Shown: positions 10,215-18,261 of the stretch, in pieces | Position numbering within the stretch: position 1 is the first letter of the stretch | How the letters are laid out: each line of letters begins with the position of its first letter | Assembly: GCA_963751165.1 (NCBI GenBank) | Contig: CAVVTP010000006.1 | Location: 93,766 to 157,765 of the forward strand | DNA length: 64,000 bases | Direction: 5' to 3' | Origin: Roseiarcus sp963751165 | Lineage (GTDB): Bacteria; Pseudomonadota; Alphaproteobacteria; Rhizobiales; Beijerinckiaceae | The notes under the pieces: model-generated | Database searches by the model: none | Told to the model about the DNA's origin: nothing | The model's input: the letters and a program-made list of their open reading frames with translations, nothing else | Made by a program: the position numbers and the translations under genes

Positions 10215-11399
10215 ATGCGGTCCAGGGTGATCGTCGCGGGGGTGGGCATGATCCCCTTCGCCAAGCCGGGCGCGAGCGCCGCGTATCATGAGATGGGCGC
10301 GGAGGCCGGACGTCGCGCCCTCGCCGACGCCGGCGTCGGATACGATCGCGTCGAGCAGGCCTACGCCGGCTACGTCTACGGCGACTCCACGGCCGGCCAG
10401 CGGGCGATCTACCGGCTCGGCATGACCGGCATTCCGATCGTCAACGTCAACAACAACTGCTCGACCGGATCGACCGCGCTCTTTCTCGCCCGGCAGGCGA
10501 TCGCCTCCGGCGCCGCCGACTGCGTGCTGGCGATGGGGTTCGAGCAGATGAAGCCGGGCGCCCTTGGCTCTGTCTACGCCGACCGTCCGAGCCCGTTCGA
10601 GGATTTCGACGCGCTCGCCGACACGTTGATCGATGCGCCCGGCGTCCCGTTGGCCCTTCGCTATTTCGGCGGCGCGGGCCTGGCCCACATGAAGAAATAC
10701 GGCACGAAGCTCGACGCCTTCGCAAAAATCCGCGCCAAGGCCAGCCGGCACGCCAAGAACAACCCCATGGCGATCTTCCGCAAGGAGGTCACCGCCGACG
10801 ACGTGATGAACGACACGCCGATCTGGCCGGGCGTGATGACGCGCCTCATGGCCTGCCCCCCGACCTGTGGCGGCGCAGCGGCCATCCTCGTGTCCGAGAC
10901 CTTCGCCCGGCGTCACGGCCTGAGGACGGACGTCTCGATCAAGGCGCAGGCGATGACGACGGACACCCCTTCCACCTTCGAGACCAAGGACATGATGCGC
11001 CTCGTCGGCTACGACATGGCGAAGGCGGCGGCGAACAAAGTGTACGAGCAGTCGGGCGTCGGACCCGAAGAGATCGACGTCGTCGAGCTCCACGACTGCT
11101 TCGCCCAGAACGAGCTGATCACCTACGAGGCGCTCGGGCTCTGCCCGGAAGGCGGCGCCGAGGCGTTCATCGAAGCGGGCGACAACACCTACGGCGGCAT
11201 GGTCGTCGCCAATCCGAGCGGCGGGCTTTTGTCCAAGGGGCATCCGCTCGGCGCGACGGGCCTGGCGCAATGCTACGAGCTGACCCGCCAGTTGCGCGGA
11301 ACCGCCGAGGCGACGCAGGTCGAAGGGGTGGACCACGCACTGCAGCACAATCTGGGGCTCGGCGGCGCCTGCGTCGTCACCCTCTACGAGCGGATGTGA
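10215..11399 (+). CDS. SCP-x-type thiolase / lipid-transfer-like acetyl-CoA acetyltransferase
   Basis: 394 residues. Two thiolase halves are present. The nucleophile Cys82 lies in NVNNNCSTGSTALFLARQAI. The C-terminal active-site His is in ANPSGGLLSKGHPLGATGLA, and the second region ELHDCFAQNELITYEALG carries the His-Asp-Cys-Phe motif of the SCP2-thiolase class. These enzymes catalyse the last C-C cleavage of branched or cyclic acyl-CoA degradation. ATG 10215 with GGAGGA ahead is used in preference to an upstream TTG inside the operator. It is the first gene of a four-gene plus-strand operon with two MaoC proteins and an SDR. Confidence 0.92.
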   Translation: MRSRVIVAGVGMIPFAKPGASAAYHEMGAEAGRRALADAGVGYDRVEQAYAGYVYGDSTAGQRAIYRLGMTGIPIVNVNNNCSTGSTALFLARQAIASGAADCVLAMGFEQMKPGALGSVYADRPSPFEDFDALADTLIDAPGVPLALRYFGGAGLAHMKKYGTKLDAFAKIRAKASRHAKNNPMAIFRKEVTADDVMNDTPIWPGVMTRLMACPPTCGGAAAILVSETFARRHGLRTDVSIKAQAMTTDTPSTFETKDMMRLVGYDMAKAAANKVYEQSGVGPEEIDVVELHDCFAQNELITYEALGLCPEGGAEAFIEAGDNTYGGMVVANPSGGLLSKGHPLGATGLAQCYELTRQLRGTAEATQVEGVDHALQHNLGLGGACVVTLYERM

Positions 11400-11408
11400 G
11401 GCCGGCCC

Positions 11409-11870
11409 GTGGTTGACGCCTCCGCCGTCGGGCGCGCCTTCACGCCGGTCACCGCTCGCGTCGAGCCGGGTCGCTTGCGCTATTTCCTCGATACGCTCGG
11501 CGAGACCAATCCGCTCTATCGCGATCCCGCCGCGGCGAAGGCGGCCGGCTATTCCGCGCCTCCCGTCCCGCCGACCTATCTCTTCTGTCTCGAACTGATG
11601 GATTCGGAGAGACCGTTCGAAATGCTGGAGGCGCTGAACATGGATCTGCGCAACATCCTGCATGGCGAGCAGAAGTTTGTCTATCACACGCCTGTCGTGG
11701 TCGGGGACGTGCTGACGTTCCGGTCGGAAGTCGCCGACGTCGTGCAAAAGAAGAATGGGGCCATGACTCTGATCACGGTCGTCACCAAGGTGACCAACCA
11801 GAACGCCGAGCATGTCGCGGACGCGGTCCGCGTCGTCGTCGAGCGCCACACAGGGGAAGGCCAGCGATGA
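11409..11870 (+). CDS. MaoC N-terminal (FAS1-like) dehydratase-domain protein
   Basis: 153 residues starting at GTG 11409, 9 bases after the thiolase stop. The sequence KFVYHTPVVVGDVLTFRSEV with the opening PVTARVEPGRLRYFLDTLGE is the half hot-dog domain found as the N-terminal half of double-hotdog hydratases. It lacks the SGDxNPxHxD catalytic motif, which is supplied by the next gene. The two ORFs overlap by 4 bases (ATGA), so they probably form an obligate heteromeric hydratase. Confidence 0.85.
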   Translation: MVDASAVGRAFTPVTARVEPGRLRYFLDTLGETNPLYRDPAAAKAAGYSAPPVPPTYLFCLELMDSERPFEMLEALNMDLRNILHGEQKFVYHTPVVVGDVLTFRSEVADVVQKKNGAMTLITVVTKVTNQNAEHVADAVRVVVERHTGEGQR

Positions 11871-12280
11871 CGCATCAGCTCGCCTCGCCGGCGGTCGGCG
11901 ATCTCGTCGTCAACAAGACCTTTCCTCGCGTCAGCCGCGCGACGCTCGCGCTCTACGCCGGCGCGTCCGGCGACCACAACCCGATGCATATCGACAGCGA
12001 GTTCGCCAAGAAGGCCGGCTTTCCCGACGTTTTCGCGCAAGGGATGCTCGTCATGGGCTATCTCGGCCAGGCGGTGACGGACGCCGTGCGTCCAGATCGG
12101 CTCCGCGCCTTCTCGACCCGCTTTGCCGCCATCACCGATCTCGGCGCCAGGATTACCTGCGAGGGCAGGATCGCCGAACTCCTCGAGGCGAACGGTGAGA
12201 AGCGCGCTCGCCTCTCGCTGAGCGCCAAGGACGAGAACGGAGACGTCAAGCTCTCGGGCGAAGCAATCGTCGCCCTCTAG
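11867..12280 (+). CDS. MaoC-like (R)-specific enoyl-CoA hydratase subunit
   Basis: 137 residues. The hot-dog hydratase signature YAGASGDHNPMHIDSEFA (about residues 26-43) holds the catalytic Asp and His. The rest (GMLVMGYLGQAVTDAV and the beta-rich second half) matches single-domain MaoC enzymes. It is translationally coupled to the upstream half-domain and should hydrate the trans-2-enoyl-CoA of the pathway for oxidation by the following SDR. Confidence 0.9.
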   Translation: MTHQLASPAVGDLVVNKTFPRVSRATLALYAGASGDHNPMHIDSEFAKKAGFPDVFAQGMLVMGYLGQAVTDAVRPDRLRAFSTRFAAITDLGARITCEGRIAELLEANGEKRARLSLSAKDENGDVKLSGEAIVAL

Positions 12281-12297
12281 ATCCGGGACACGCTCAG

Positions 12298-13125
12298 ATG
12301 AACAATCTTGCCGGCAAAGTTTCTCTCGTATCGGGCTCGGGCCGCGGCATCGGCCGCGCCATCGCGCTGAAGCTGGCGCGGCACGGGGCCAAGGTCGTGG
12401 TCAACGATCTCGACGAGGCGCCGGGCGCCGCCGTCGTGGACGAGATCAAGGCGCTCGGAGCCGAGGCGGTCGCGGTCAACGGCGACGTCACCGAGGCCGG
12501 GTTCGCCGACCGGTTCGTCGGCGCGGCGCTCGAGAAGCTCGGCGGCCTCGACATCATCGTCAACAACGCCGGCTACACTTGGGATTCCACCATCCAGAAG
12601 ATGACCGACGAGCAGTTCCAGGCGATGCTCGACGTGCATCTCGTGGCGCCGTTCCGGATCTTGCGGGCGGCGGCCGAGCCGATCGGCGCGCTCGCGAAAA
12701 AGGACGCCGAGGCGGGGCGCGAAGTCTTCCGCAAGGTCGTCAACATCTCCTCCCTGGCCGGTCTTTACGGCAATGCGGGACAGTCGAGCTATTCGGCCGC
12801 CAAGGCCTCGCTGATCGGCCTCACGCGGACGCTGGCGAAGGAGTGGGGACGCTACAAGGTCAACGTCAATTGCGTCGCCTTCGGCCTGATCAAGACCCGG
12901 CTCACCCAGGCGATCGAAGCCGAGCAGGCGACGATCGACGTGGCGGGGCGCGAGATCAAGGTCGGCGTTCAGCCGCAACTGCTGTCCACCTTCGAGCGGT
13001 TGGTGCCTCTGGGGCGCGGCGGAACGCCCGAGGAGGCGGCGGATTCGGTCTATCTCTTCTGCATCCCCGAATCGAACTACGTCAGCGGCCAGATCGTCGC
13101 TGTGGGCGGCGGATTGCTGATGTGA
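12298..13125 (+). CDS. Short-chain dehydrogenase, probable 3-hydroxyacyl-CoA dehydrogenase
   Basis: 275 residues. The Rossmann motif is SGSGRGIGRAIALKLARHGA (about residues 12-31), NNAG follows at about 90, the catalytic Ser is in NISSLAG, and the Tyr/Lys pair is in YSAAKASLIGLTRTLAKEWG. The sequence ends with the usual GQIVAVGGG. Its place after a thiolase and a hydratase suggests oxidation of a 3-hydroxyacyl-CoA. It converges on boxA with a 35-base gap. Confidence 0.92.
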   Translation: MNNLAGKVSLVSGSGRGIGRAIALKLARHGAKVVVNDLDEAPGAAVVDEIKALGAEAVAVNGDVTEAGFADRFVGAALEKLGGLDIIVNNAGYTWDSTIQKMTDEQFQAMLDVHLVAPFRILRAAAEPIGALAKKDAEAGREVFRKVVNISSLAGLYGNAGQSSYSAAKASLIGLTRTLAKEWGRYKVNVNCVAFGLIKTRLTQAIEAEQATIDVAGREIKVGVQPQLLSTFERLVPLGRGGTPEEAADSVYLFCIPESNYVSGQIVAVGGGLLM

Positions 13126-13160
13126 CGGGGCGCCGGCGCTTCCGGCGGCAGCGACGCGGC

Positions 13161-14432
13161 TCAATAGGTCTCGAAATGCAGCCTTCCGTCGCGCCTCAGC
13201 GAGACGCCGACCGCCTCCCAGTCCAGACCCGCCTGTTTCGCGATGTCCCGTAGCGCTAAGGCCACCCCCTCCTCCATCGCCTTCAGTCCGCAGACATAGA
13301 AAAAGGCGTTGGGGTCGGCGATGAGCGGCGCAAGATCCACGGCGCGGTCGCGCATGAGATCCTGCACGTAAAGCTTCGGGCGGCCAGGCGTGCGGCTGAA
13401 GGCGAGATTGACGTCGATGAAGTCCCTGGGCAGGTTGGCGAGCGGGCCGAAATAGGGGAGCTCCTCCTTGGTCCGGGCGCCGAAGAACAGCATCAGCTTT
13501 CCGCCCTCGAACTTGCCGGATTTGCGCAACCGCCGCCGCCATTCGGTCATCGCCCGCATCGGCGCGCTGCCCGTGCCGGTGCAGATCATCACAATGGCGC
13601 TGCGCGGATGGTTCGGCATGAGGAAGCTCGCGCCGAACGGACCGGTGACCTCGACTCTGTCGCCGACATCGAGATCGCAGAGATAGTTGCTAACGACGCC
13701 GCGAACTGGGCGGCCCTGGTGATCCTCGAGTACCCGCTTCACCGTCAGCGACGCGTTGTTGTATCCGGGCCGCTCGCCGTTGCGCGGGCTCGCGATCGAA
13801 TATTGCCGCGGGCGCCGCCGGCCCTCCGCGTCGGTTCCGGGCGGAATGATTCCGATCGACTGGCCCTCCAGCAATGGGAAGGGCATCGCGCCGAAATCGA
13901 GCACGATGTGGTGCGTGTCGTATTCCTTGCCGACTTCCGTCACCCGCACGTTGCCGACGACGGTCGCCGTGATCGATTTCTCCGCCGCCCGCGGCCCGTA
14001 GAGATTGGCGTAAGGGTGGGCGGCGGACCAGGGCGGGATAATGGCCGCATAGTCGGCGACATTGAACGCGCCCTCTCCGGCGGCGTCGTCGCGCGGGATC
14101 GCAACCTCCTCGGTCTCCGCCTCGACGGACGCGACGCCGGCGGCGGCGAGTTCCTCGGCCGAGAGCTCGGGGGGAAGCGCCTCCCAATCCAATTGCGCCT
14201 CGACGCTGTAGGCGTCCGCTCTCGGCACGGTCCGCCAGTTGTCGATGCTGCCCGTGGGGCAGGGCGGGACGCAGGCCATGCAGAGATTGCACTTCTCGGC
14301 GTCGACGACGTAGTTGCGCGCATCATGGGAGATCGCGCCCACGGGGCAAGTCGACTCGCAGGTGTTGCAGCGGATGCAGATTTCGGGATCGATCAGATGC
14401 TGCCTGATGACCGACGCGCTGACGTGCTCCAT
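13161..14432 (-). CDS. boxA: Benzoyl-CoA 2,3-epoxidase reductase subunit BoxA
   Basis: 423 residues. BoxA is the NADPH-dependent flavoprotein that delivers electrons to the di-iron epoxidase BoxB. An N-terminal double 4Fe-4S ferredoxin is clear: CIRCNTCESTCPVGAI (about residues 17-32) and CNLCMACVPPCPTGSI (about 47-62). A linker rich in Glu/Ala follows, then a ferredoxin-NADP reductase module with RQYSIASPRNGERPGY for FAD and GTGSAPMRAMTEWRRR plus the FYVCGLKAMEEGV end for NADPH. ATG 14432 starts directly at MEHVSASVIRQHLIDPEICI. It overlaps the 3' end of boxC by 40 bases. Its partner boxB is not in this window. Confidence 0.95.
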   Translation of the reverse strand: MEHVSASVIRQHLIDPEICIRCNTCESTCPVGAISHDARNYVVDAEKCNLCMACVPPCPTGSIDNWRTVPRADAYSVEAQLDWEALPPELSAEELAAAGVASVEAETEEVAIPRDDAAGEGAFNVADYAAIIPPWSAAHPYANLYGPRAAEKSITATVVGNVRVTEVGKEYDTHHIVLDFGAMPFPLLEGQSIGIIPPGTDAEGRRRPRQYSIASPRNGERPGYNNASLTVKRVLEDHQGRPVRGVVSNYLCDLDVGDRVEVTGPFGASFLMPNHPRSAIVMICTGTGSAPMRAMTEWRRRLRKSGKFEGGKLMLFFGARTKEELPYFGPLANLPRDFIDVNLAFSRTPGRPKLYVQDLMRDRAVDLAPLIADPNAFFYVCGLKAMEEGVALALRDIAKQAGLDWEAVGVSLRRDGRLHFETY

Positions 14433-16156
14433 GAGGTTTCTCCCGGAGGGTGCGCGTCTCGCGCACCTTGGGCGGCGAGACGCCGCCCCTCCATTACTAG
14501 AACTCGATTCCAGTCGAACGCGGCCTTTTCGCCCTTGCCATAGACCTTCAGCGCGCCCTTCTCGCCGACGGCATTCGGCCGCTGGAAGATCCAGTTCTGC
14601 CACGCCGACAGACGCCCGAACACCCGCGTGAACATGGTCTCGGGCCCGTTGAAGCGCAGGTTCGCCTCGAGGGCGGTCAGCGCGTCGGGGCTCATCGACA
14701 CCCGCTCCTCGATCGCAAGCCTCACCTCGTCGCTCCAGTCGATATCGTCCGGGCTCATGGTGGCGAGGCCCAGCTCAAGGGCCGCCCCGGCGTCGAGCGG
14801 CTCGCCGAGCTTCGCCTTGACGGCTTCGAGCGCAGGCGTCTCGTCATAGAAGCGCCGGGAGAGTCGGCTTTGCCCAGACACCATCGGATAGTCGCCGAAA
14901 TTCGCCCCGCCGACGACGATTTTTGGCGCATGCGCGGGATCGTCGGGAAGCGACAGATGGTAGATGCGGTCGCAGGCGAGGGCGAGCTCGAAGAGCGTGC
15001 CGGCGAAGCAGGAGTCTTGCTCGATGAGGGCGAAGAGGCTGCGCGAGGTGACGTCGAGCCGGCTGAAGGTGCGCCTTAGATAGCCGATCGTCTCGCGCAC
15101 GAGCCAATGGCCCTTGAGCGCCTGCAGCGTCGCGTCCATTGCGGAGACGGCCGCGGGATCGCCACGAGTCTTGATGAGCCAGACGCCGATATCGAGCTCG
15201 TTCGTGCGCATCGACAGGATCGCGTCTTCGAGCTCGCGGGCCAGCGCCAGCGGATACCATTGCGCGCCAGCCGCCTCGATCGCCGCAATGTCCTGCGGCT
15301 CACGGCCCGGCGGGCCCTCCACGGCGAAGGTCGCCGCGCGTCTGGCCCGGTCGATCGTAACGGATACGTGCGCATAGCGGAGCGCGTCGCCCTCCACGAT
15401 GCGCTCGAGCGGCGTGAGCTCGACGCCTTTTGCCGACCTGGGGCGATCGCTTTTCTCCGCAAGCGCCAGCGCGCGCTCCGAAACCTTGGCGGCGAACTGG
15501 GCCGGCTTGGCGATATGGTCGACCAGCCGCCAATCGAGCGCCTTCTGGCCGCGCACGCCTTCGCTCGTCGTGCAGAAGACGTCGGCGAGGTCATGCCGGA
15601 CGTGGCGCTTGTCGGTGAGGCGCGTGAGGCCCCCCGTGCCGGGCAGCACGCCGAGCAACGGAACCTCGGGCAGGCTGACGGCGCTCGAGCGGTCGTCGAC
15701 CAGCACGATTTCGTCGCAGGAAAGAGCGAGCTCGTAGCCGCCGCCGGCGCAGGACCCATTCACCGCGGCGAGGAATTTGAGCCCGTTGAATTTCGAGGAG
15801 TCCTCGAGGCCGTTGCGCGTCTCGTTGGTGAACTTGCAGAAGTTGACCTTCCAGGCGTGGCTGGAGACGCCGAGCATGAAGATGTTGGCGCCGGATGAGA
15901 AGACCCGGTCCCGAGCGCTGGTGACGACGACGGTCCGCACTTCCGGATGCTCGAAGCGGATGCGGTTGACCGCGTCGTTGAACTCGATGTCGACCCCGAG
16001 ATCGTAAGAGTTGAGCTTGAGCTTGTATCCCGCACGGATGCCGCCGTTCTCGTCAAAATCGGCGATCAGCGTCACCACCGGGCCGTCGAACTTCAGTTTC
16101 CAGTGCCGGTAATGCGCGGGCGCGGTCTGATAGTCGACCGGATTGGAGCGGCTCAT
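14393..16156 (-). CDS. boxC: 2,3-epoxybenzoyl-CoA dihydrolase BoxC
   Basis: 587 residues with two crotonase-like domains, as usual for BoxC, which opens the epoxide of benzoyl-CoA with two waters. Landmarks are FSSGANIFMLGVSSHAWKVN and NGSCAGGGYELALSCDEI in the first domain, and DSCFAGTLFELALACDRIYH plus GGANFGDYPMVSGQSRLSRR in the second. The family normally ends just after FDWNRV; here the frame runs another ~37 residues through a pair of intergenic hairpins and 40 bases into boxA, so a stop codon may have been lost. ATG 16156 has GAGGAGAG ahead. Confidence 0.93.
   Translation of the reverse strand: MSRSNPVDYQTAPAHYRHWKLKFDGPVVTLIADFDENGGIRAGYKLKLNSYDLGVDIEFNDAVNRIRFEHPEVRTVVVTSARDRVFSSGANIFMLGVSSHAWKVNFCKFTNETRNGLEDSSKFNGLKFLAAVNGSCAGGGYELALSCDEIVLVDDRSSAVSLPEVPLLGVLPGTGGLTRLTDKRHVRHDLADVFCTTSEGVRGQKALDWRLVDHIAKPAQFAAKVSERALALAEKSDRPRSAKGVELTPLERIVEGDALRYAHVSVTIDRARRAATFAVEGPPGREPQDIAAIEAAGAQWYPLALARELEDAILSMRTNELDIGVWLIKTRGDPAAVSAMDATLQALKGHWLVRETIGYLRRTFSRLDVTSRSLFALIEQDSCFAGTLFELALACDRIYHLSLPDDPAHAPKIVVGGANFGDYPMVSGQSRLSRRFYDETPALEAVKAKLGEPLDAGAALELGLATMSPDDIDWSDEVRLAIEERVSMSPDALTALEANLRFNGPETMFTRVFGRLSAWQNWIFQRPNAVGEKGALKVYGKGEKAAFDWNRVLVMEGRRLAAQGARDAHPPGETSWSTSARRSSGSI
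14449..14488. promoter_or_regulatory. Two tandem perfect hairpins at the boxC/boxA junction
   Basis: GGTGCGCG-TCT-CGCGCACC (14449-14467) and GGGCGGCG-AGA-CGCCGCCC (14470-14488) are two 8-bp GC stems with 3-base loops, separated by two bases. They lie just upstream of the boxA start on the minus strand and inside the extra BoxC tail. Possible roles are mRNA processing or differential stability of boxC and boxA messages, or a scar of a lost gene between them. No U-tract follows, so a simple terminator is unlikely. Confidence 0.5.
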
Positions 16157-16183
16157 CGGGACTCTCCTCGATAGGCAATTTAT

Positions 16184-16201
16184 TGCAAACCTATGAATGC
16201 A
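16184..16201. promoter_or_regulatory. Possible BoxR site upstream of boxC
   Basis: Two TGCA tetramers (16184-16187 and 16198-16201) separated by 10 AT-rich bases lie 28-45 bases before the boxC start. The related benzoyl-CoA regulator BzdR binds repeated TGCA boxes, and BoxR is its homologue, so this is a candidate operator. A similar pair precedes boxR itself. Confidence 0.35.
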
Positions 16202-16334
16202 TCATAATTCATTTTCTTCATCCAGACAAGCGCCGTCGGATGCGCTCGTTGCGGTTAAGAATGAAGCTCGAGCCCTTCGGACGCCCCACTTGTTGGCACA
16301 GTGGTGCACATGCGCGCCGGGTGAAGTGAAAGGA

Positions 16335-16862
16335 TTAGGTCAAAGGGATTTCTGGACGGCGCGCGTCGGCAACGGTGAGCAACATTCCGAAGGAGAGCCC
16401 GCCGACGCGATTGGGAACCTCCGCTCCGGTGATCAACCGATAGCCGGCCCGCTGGTACAAACGGATGGCCGGATTGCTGTCTCTGACGTTCAGACATAGG
16501 CCATCGAGCCCCTTTTCCTTGGCCATTGTCTCAAGGCGCCGCAGAAGCGCGAGGCCAACGCCTTTGCCCCGCTCTTCCTCCAGGACGCCGAGCGAAAGTT
16601 CCGGTGTCTTCGCTCCAAAGAAGAAAACCGGGCCTTCCGAACGCTCGAACTGTCGTGCCCAGGCAGCTCCCACAGGCCTGCCAGCCCGTTGGGCGATGAT
16701 CCCAAAATCTCCTGGACGTCGCCAGCCATTCAGATGCGCTGCAACGATCGGTATGCGACGCGCTGTGCTGGCGTCAGCCTCATATGCAGCGATGGCCAGA
16801 AAGCGCCACAGCAACTCGGCGTCGAGTGGGGTCGCTTCCCGATGGTCGAGTCCGTAAGTCAT
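16335..16862 (-). CDS. GNAT-family N-acetyltransferase
   Basis: 175 residues from ATG 16862. The acetyl-CoA loop is in LSLGVLEEERGKGVGLALLR (R/Q-x-x-G-x-G/A as RGKGVG, about residues 100-108), followed by LNVRDSNPAIRLYQRAGYRL, the standard motif B region. The substrate is unknown. It sits between boxR and boxC on the same strand, where no benzoate function is expected for it; this is also where a boxB gene might have been looked for. Confidence 0.82.
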   Translation of the reverse strand: MTYGLDHREATPLDAELLWRFLAIAAYEADASTARRIPIVAAHLNGWRRPGDFGIIAQRAGRPVGAAWARQFERSEGPVFFFGAKTPELSLGVLEEERGKGVGLALLRRLETMAKEKGLDGLCLNVRDSNPAIRLYQRAGYRLITGAEVPNRVGGLSFGMLLTVADARRPEIPLT

Positions 16863-16998
16863 CCGCTCCGTCGTCTTGGCAATACCTTGGCGGGGACTTT
16901 TCCATCCGGACCGACCGGACTTCAACGAATAACGCTCAGGATCGACTCCGGCCCTCGGAGTGCGAATGCGATTGGTTCCAAGCGGCAGTCTCAGCGCA

Positions 16999-17952
16999 CT
17001 AGACCGGCAGGCCGAGCGCCTGCCGCACCTCGGCGCGCAGAATCTGGAACGTCTCGAGCAGCGGCTGGCGGCTTGTATCGACTCGCAGGTCCGCCTTTGA
17101 ATAGAAGGGCGCACGGCCGGCGAGGATCGACTTCAAATCCTCCATGGCCTCGGCGCTGGCCGCCATCGGCCGGAGATCGCCCTGCGCCCTGACCCGCGCC
17201 ATATGATCTTCCGGGTCGGCCTGCAGCCAAATCGTGGTGCAATGGCCGAGCAGCAGGTTGAAACTGACGAGGTCCGAGACCATGCCGCCCGCGGTCGCGA
17301 TCACCGCCTCGGGGTAGATCTGCACCGCCTCCTCGAGCGCGCGTCGCTCGTAGCGGCGGTAGGCGTTTTGCCCGTAGAGGCCGAGGATTTCGGCCGTGCT
17401 GCAGCCGGCGGTCTTCTCGATCTCGCGCGTGAGTTCGATGAAGGGAAAATCGAGATCCTCCGCGAGCATGCGGCCCAGCGTCGATTTGCCCGCCCCGCGC
17501 AATCCGATGAGGGCGACGCGCAAAGAGCGCGGGCTTGCTTCGCTGCGAGGCTCTGTTCCTAAAAGCTCGCCGACCGCGACCCTCACCCGGCGCAGGGTCG
17601 CCTCGTCGCGGCTTTCGAGCATCTCGCGCAAAAGGAGCCATTCGGGCGACCGCGCCGTGACGTCGCCGAGAAGCTCGGTGAAGGAGCACTGCAGCGCGCG
17701 GGTCACCTGCAACAGGACCAGGATCGAGGCGTTGCCGACGCCGTATTCGAGATTGGCGAGATGCCGCTCGGACACGTCCGTCGCCTGCGCCAGCGCCTTG
17801 CGCGTCATGCCTCGGCGCGCGCGCAAGGACCGCACGCGTTCCCCGAGCGCGATCAGGAACGGGTCTTTGAGCCGTCCTGCAGCGACCGTTGAACGAAGCG
17901 GGAGGGGGTCGCTTTGGACGCCGTCCTCCGCTGGCAGTATTGTGCTTGACAT
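16999..17952 (-). CDS. boxR: BoxR-type benzoyl-CoA-responsive regulator (HTH plus shikimate-kinase-like domain)
   Basis: 317 residues. An XRE-type HTH spans about residues 36-92 (RVRSLRARRGMTRKALAQAT, ERHLANLEYGVGNASI). After a short linker a shikimate-kinase-like domain begins with P-loop LIGLRGAGKSTLGRMLA (about 150-165) and keeps ATAGGMVSD. This fusion is diagnostic of BzdR/BoxR regulators, in which the kinase-like domain senses benzoyl-CoA and releases the repressor. It lies upstream of boxC and boxA and probably represses them and itself. Confidence 0.92.
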   Translation of the reverse strand: MSSTILPAEDGVQSDPLPLRSTVAAGRLKDPFLIALGERVRSLRARRGMTRKALAQATDVSERHLANLEYGVGNASILVLLQVTRALQCSFTELLGDVTARSPEWLLLREMLESRDEATLRRVRVAVGELLGTEPRSEASPRSLRVALIGLRGAGKSTLGRMLAEDLDFPFIELTREIEKTAGCSTAEILGLYGQNAYRRYERRALEEAVQIYPEAVIATAGGMVSDLVSFNLLLGHCTTIWLQADPEDHMARVRAQGDLRPMAASAEAMEDLKSILAGRAPFYSKADLRVDTSRQPLLETFQILRAEVRQALGLPV

Positions 17953-17968
17953 CGGTGGTCCGCGCCCC

Positions 17969-17992
17969 TGCAGCTTGAAGCAAGATAATGCA
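17969..17992. promoter_or_regulatory. Possible BoxR autoregulatory site
   Basis: Two TGCA tetramers at 17969-17972 and 17989-17992, 17-40 bases upstream of the boxR start, repeat the arrangement seen ahead of boxC. The evidence is weak because TGCA is short; the recurrence before both genes is what makes it notable. Confidence 0.3.
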
Positions 17993-18180
17993 TTACGGCA
18001 AAGGTCGGCAAGCCCCCGCGCGAGGCCTGCAACAAGGCGACCCTCTCAGAGGCCTCTCCGGCGTGCTTCGCAGGGGCGGATTGGAAACTCGCCCCTTCAT
18101 TCCTCCCCGCGCGAGCGATCGGCATACCGGTTCAGCCTCGTCGCCGTTCCCTCGATCCCGCTCGCGGATTCGCCCGAATA

Positions 18181-18232
18181 AATTCCCTGACGCCCCAAAT
18201 TTAATTCGCTGACGTGCTCAAATAATTCCCTG
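18181..18232. repeat. AATTCCCTG-type dispersed repeat, left of IS3 copy 1
   Basis: Three related units occur in 52 bases: AATTCCCTGACG, AATTCGCTGACG and AATTCCCTG. The last unit abuts the IS, whose 4-bp target duplication CCTG comes from it. Another AATTTCCCTGATG follows the IS at about 19679. The same motif family borders the second IS copy. Confidence 0.6.
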
Positions 18233-18261
18233 TGGACTGCGCCCCATCGCTGAGACACAAG

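Noticed and set aside
10197..11849. 550-codon open frame opposite the thiolase and MaoC genes
   Set aside because: Same high-GC shadow effect; it runs across two real genes and across the operator, with no family motifs.
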